Origin: JALZHR01 sp036388635
Lineage (GTDB): Bacteria > Acidobacteriota > Blastocatellia > Pyrinomonadales > Pyrinomonadaceae
Length of the DNA: 15,262 nucleotides
Direction: 5' to 3'
Assembly (NCBI GenBank): GCA_036388635.1
Contig: DASVRL010000059.1
Span: forward strand, 1-15,262
Part shown: positions 13,018 through 15,262 of the stretch, piece after piece
How the letters are laid out: every line of letters begins with the position of its first letter
Position numbering within the stretch: position 1 is the stretch's first letter
The notes under the pieces: generated by a model
What the model was told of the DNA's origin: nothing
The model's input: only the letters and a program-made list of their open reading frames with translations
The model's database searches: none
Program-made: the position numbers and the translations under genes

Positions 13018-15262
13018 GTGAAACTTTCTCCCGGAACAAAATTGCAGCGTTACGAAATTAAATCTCTGATCGGTCAGGGCGGAATGGGCGAAGTCTATCT
13101 CGCCAACGATTCGGAGCTCGGGCGGCTGGTCGCCGTCAAGGTTCTTAACCAGAGCGACGACGCCGAAAAACTCCGCCGTTTTCGCCAGGAAGCCAAAACC
13201 ATCTCCGCTTTAAGCCACCCGAATATTTTGACGCTTTACGAATTCGGGCGGCACGAAGACTTTCATTTTATCGTCTCCGAATACATTAAAGGCGAAACGT
13301 TGCGCGACCGTCTGAGTAAAAATAAATTAACGCTCGACGAGATTCTCGACATCGCCGTGCAAATCGGGAACGCTCTGGCGGCGGCGCACGAATCGGGCGT
13401 CGTCCATCGCGACATCAAGCCGGAAAACATTATGATTTTGCCCGACGGCTACGTCAAAGTTCTGGATTTCGGCTTGGCAAAACTGACCAATCTCGAAAAA
13501 ATGCTGCAAAGCAGCCCGGACGCGCCGACCGCTTCCGCCATCCACACGCAATCGGGCTTGATTATGGGGACAATCAATTATATGTCGCCCGAACAGCTGC
13601 GCGGGCAGCCGGTCGACGAGCGCGCGGATATCTGGGCTTTGGGCGTGGTTTTGTTCGAGATGCTGACCGGGCGGCAGCCTTTTACCGGCGCTTCGGTCAG
13701 CGATACGATCGCCTCGATTTTAAATCAGCCGCCCGCCCTGACCGCCATTCCGCCGCAGATTGAAGCGGTCATCGCGAAAGCGCTCGAAAAACAAAAAGAA
13801 GACCGTTTTCAGACGGCGCGCGAATTCGTCAGCGCTTTGAAAAATCTCAAAAATTATTTTTTAAGCCGGAGCGATTTCGCTTTCGACGCCGCTTCCGGCG
13901 GGTTTGCGGCAACCCAATTGCCGGGACAAAACAAAAACGAAACCATCGGATTTAAAAATTTATCCCAGCTCATCACGCTCAAACCGCGCCGCAGCCTGTT
14001 TGCCGGGCTGGCAATCGCCGGATTTATTTTTGCCGGCATCGCGCTGGCGTTTTATTTTTTTAAATCTCCTTCCGAAAGTACAACCGGAGAGAAAAAAATC
14101 AAGCGTCTGACAACCACCGGGAACAGGACAAATGCCGCTATCTCGCCGGACGGGCGTTTTGTCGTCTACGTCCAGACCGAAAACGGAAAGCACAGCCTGT
14201 GGCGCTGCCAAGTTGACGACCCGACCGGGCAACAGCTCGTCGAGCCGGGTTCGTCGTTCGGCAGCCTGCTTTTTTCGCCCGACGGAGATTGGATTTATTT
14301 TACGAGATTCGATGTCACTTCCAGCGGAACGCTTTACCGAATTCCGTTTTTAGGCAATGCGCCGCAGGAAATCGCGCGCGACGTCGATTCGGCGATTTCT
14401 TTTTCGCCGGACGGCAAAAGCTTTGCCTTTATTCGCCAGAAGCCGCACGAAAACGTCGACTGTATTGTTATTTCAAGCATTGACGGAATAAACCAGCGCA
14501 CTTTGATAGAGAAGAAAAAACCGTTTTTCCTGATTAAAAACAACCGTGAAAGCCTCTCCTGGTCGCCGGACGGAAAAACCATCGCCTGCCCGACCGGCAA
14601 GCTCGATGCCGCGCTGGGCGATTTGATGAGCCTCATCGAAATCGACGTTAAAACCGCGCAGGAAAAGCTTTTGACCGAGAAAAAATGGTCGCGCATCGGC
14701 AGAGTTCTCTGGACCGGCGATATTAATACGCTGCTGATTACGGCGACGGAAGCCGGTTCCGAGTTATATCAAATTATAAAAGTCACGCGCTCGGACAGGA
14801 AAACCAGCCACGTCACCGATGAAATCAGCGATTATTTCAATGTCAGCCTGAATAGAGATTCGACGCGGCTGCTGGCGACGATTTACGAAAAAAGCGCGAA
14901 TATCTGGGTGGCTCCGACCGCGCAGATTAATCAGCTCAAACCGCTGGTCGGCGGCAGTTACGACGGCATCGGCGGCGTCAGATACACGGGCGACGGGCGC
15001 ATCGTTTTCGTTTCGATTGAAAGCGGAAATCCCGATATCTGGATAACGAACGAGGACGGCACGAATCGCCGCCGGCTGACGACCGACGGCGCGGCGGATG
15101 ATTCGCCGGTGGTTTCCAAAGACGGCAAATTTATCGTCTTCGTTTCGTCGCGGACCGGCGCGCCGCATATCTGGCGGATGAATTTTGACGGCGGCGAGCT
15201 GAAACAATTAACCGATAAAGGCGGCGAATCTTTCCCGCAAATTACGCCCGACGGCAATTTCG
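13018..15262 (+). CDS. Serine/threonine kinase with C-terminal TolB/PD40-like propeller, 3'-partial
   Basis: This is a Pkn2/PknB-type Hanks kinase, cut by the right edge after 748 codons. The kinase domain (about 12-275) is complete: Gly-loop GQGGMGEV (19-26), Lys41 in VAVKVL, Glu58, catalytic loop HRDIKPEN (130-137), DFG (150-152), SPEQ (190-193) and DIWALGVVLFEMLTG. It should be active. A linker with basic RR residues is followed by one membrane helix (about 326-348). After it come repeated blades with SPDG-type signatures (ISPDGRFVVYV, FSPDGDWIYF, FSPDGKSFAF, WSPDGKTIA, SKDGKFIVFVS, TPDGNF), a TolB/WD40-like propeller predicted to lie outside the cytoplasm. The design suggests a receptor kinase that senses an external ligand. 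Start is GTG 13018, giving MKLSPGTKLQRYEI, the usual opening of this family. TTG 13042 would cut into it and ATG 13084 lies inside the Gly-loop. No strong ribosome site is seen. Confidence 0.95.
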   Translation, partial: MKLSPGTKLQRYEIKSLIGQGGMGEVYLANDSELGRLVAVKVLNQSDDAEKLRRFRQEAKTISALSHPNILTLYEFGRHEDFHFIVSEYIKGETLRDRLSKNKLTLDEILDIAVQIGNALAAAHESGVVHRDIKPENIMILPDGYVKVLDFGLAKLTNLEKMLQSSPDAPTASAIHTQSGLIMGTINYMSPEQLRGQPVDERADIWALGVVLFEMLTGRQPFTGASVSDTIASILNQPPALTAIPPQIEAVIAKALEKQKEDRFQTAREFVSALKNLKNYFLSRSDFAFDAASGGFAATQLPGQNKNETIGFKNLSQLITLKPRRSLFAGLAIAGFIFAGIALAFYFFKSPSESTTGEKKIKRLTTTGNRTNAAISPDGRFVVYVQTENGKHSLWRCQVDDPTGQQLVEPGSSFGSLLFSPDGDWIYFTRFDVTSSGTLYRIPFLGNAPQEIARDVDSAISFSPDGKSFAFIRQKPHENVDCIVISSIDGINQRTLIEKKKPFFLIKNNRESLSWSPDGKTIACPTGKLDAALGDLMSLIEIDVKTAQEKLLTEKKWSRIGRVLWTGDINTLLITATEAGSELYQIIKVTRSDRKTSHVTDEISDYFNVSLNRDSTRLLATIYEKSANIWVAPTAQINQLKPLVGGSYDGIGGVRYTGDGRIVFVSIESGNPDIWITNEDGTNRRRLTTDGAADDSPVVSKDGKFIVFVSSRTGAPHIWRMNFDGGELKQLTDKGGESFPQITPDGNF

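Overview
The window is about 15.3 kb of bacterial chromosome with moderate GC. It has short intergenic gaps, several perfect hairpin terminators, housekeeping genes (rho, engB, lon), a putative cyanophycin-degradation operon, and the start of a serine/threonine kinase fused to a TolB/PD40-like propeller. The kinase architecture (Pkn catalytic domain, one membrane helix, propeller repeats) and the many unassigned small proteins suggest Acidobacteriota, perhaps Blastocatellia. This is inference from protein character only; there is no rRNA in the window.

Layout, left to right. A partial unassigned gene runs in from the left edge (3-782, +). It is followed by a gene-free stretch carrying about 14 copies of a 21-bp tandem repeat (891-1174), closed by a perfect 21-bp-arm hairpin. 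Then come minus-strand genes: a small secreted protein (1239-1736), rho (1787-3253) and, across a 326-bp AT-rich gap, the ribosome-assembly GTPase engB (3580-4167). engB is divergent from a tight plus-strand operon: cyanophycinase (4247-5083), a six-helix membrane protein resembling DUF389 (5087-6004) and an isoaspartyl dipeptidase (6011-7195). The operon ends in a heptanucleotide repeat that runs through the last stop codon and has an inverted counterpart facing it. Next are a 146-aa unassigned gene (7345-7785, -) with a clear promoter and Shine-Dalgarno, and lon (7970-10402, -) with its terminator and candidate promoter. These are followed by a 526-aa envelope protein with one CXXCH haem motif (10631-12211, +), a 135-aa unassigned gene (12401-12808, -), and divergently the kinase-propeller gene (13018 to the right edge, +).

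Function. The best-supported pathway is use of cyanophycin (multi-L-arginyl-poly-L-aspartate). CphB would cut the polymer to beta-Asp-Arg dipeptides and IadA would split those to Asp and Arg. The membrane protein between them is the part with no assigned role. No cyanophycin synthetase (cphA) is in the window. The cyanophycinase residues predicted to be catalytic are all present, whereas the dipeptidase has Glu where the E. coli enzyme has its carboxylated metal-bridging Lys.

The most unusual non-coding features are the 21-bp array, the palindromic heptamer repeat pair, and a pair of near-identical palindromes spaced exactly 21 bp apart before the kinase gene.
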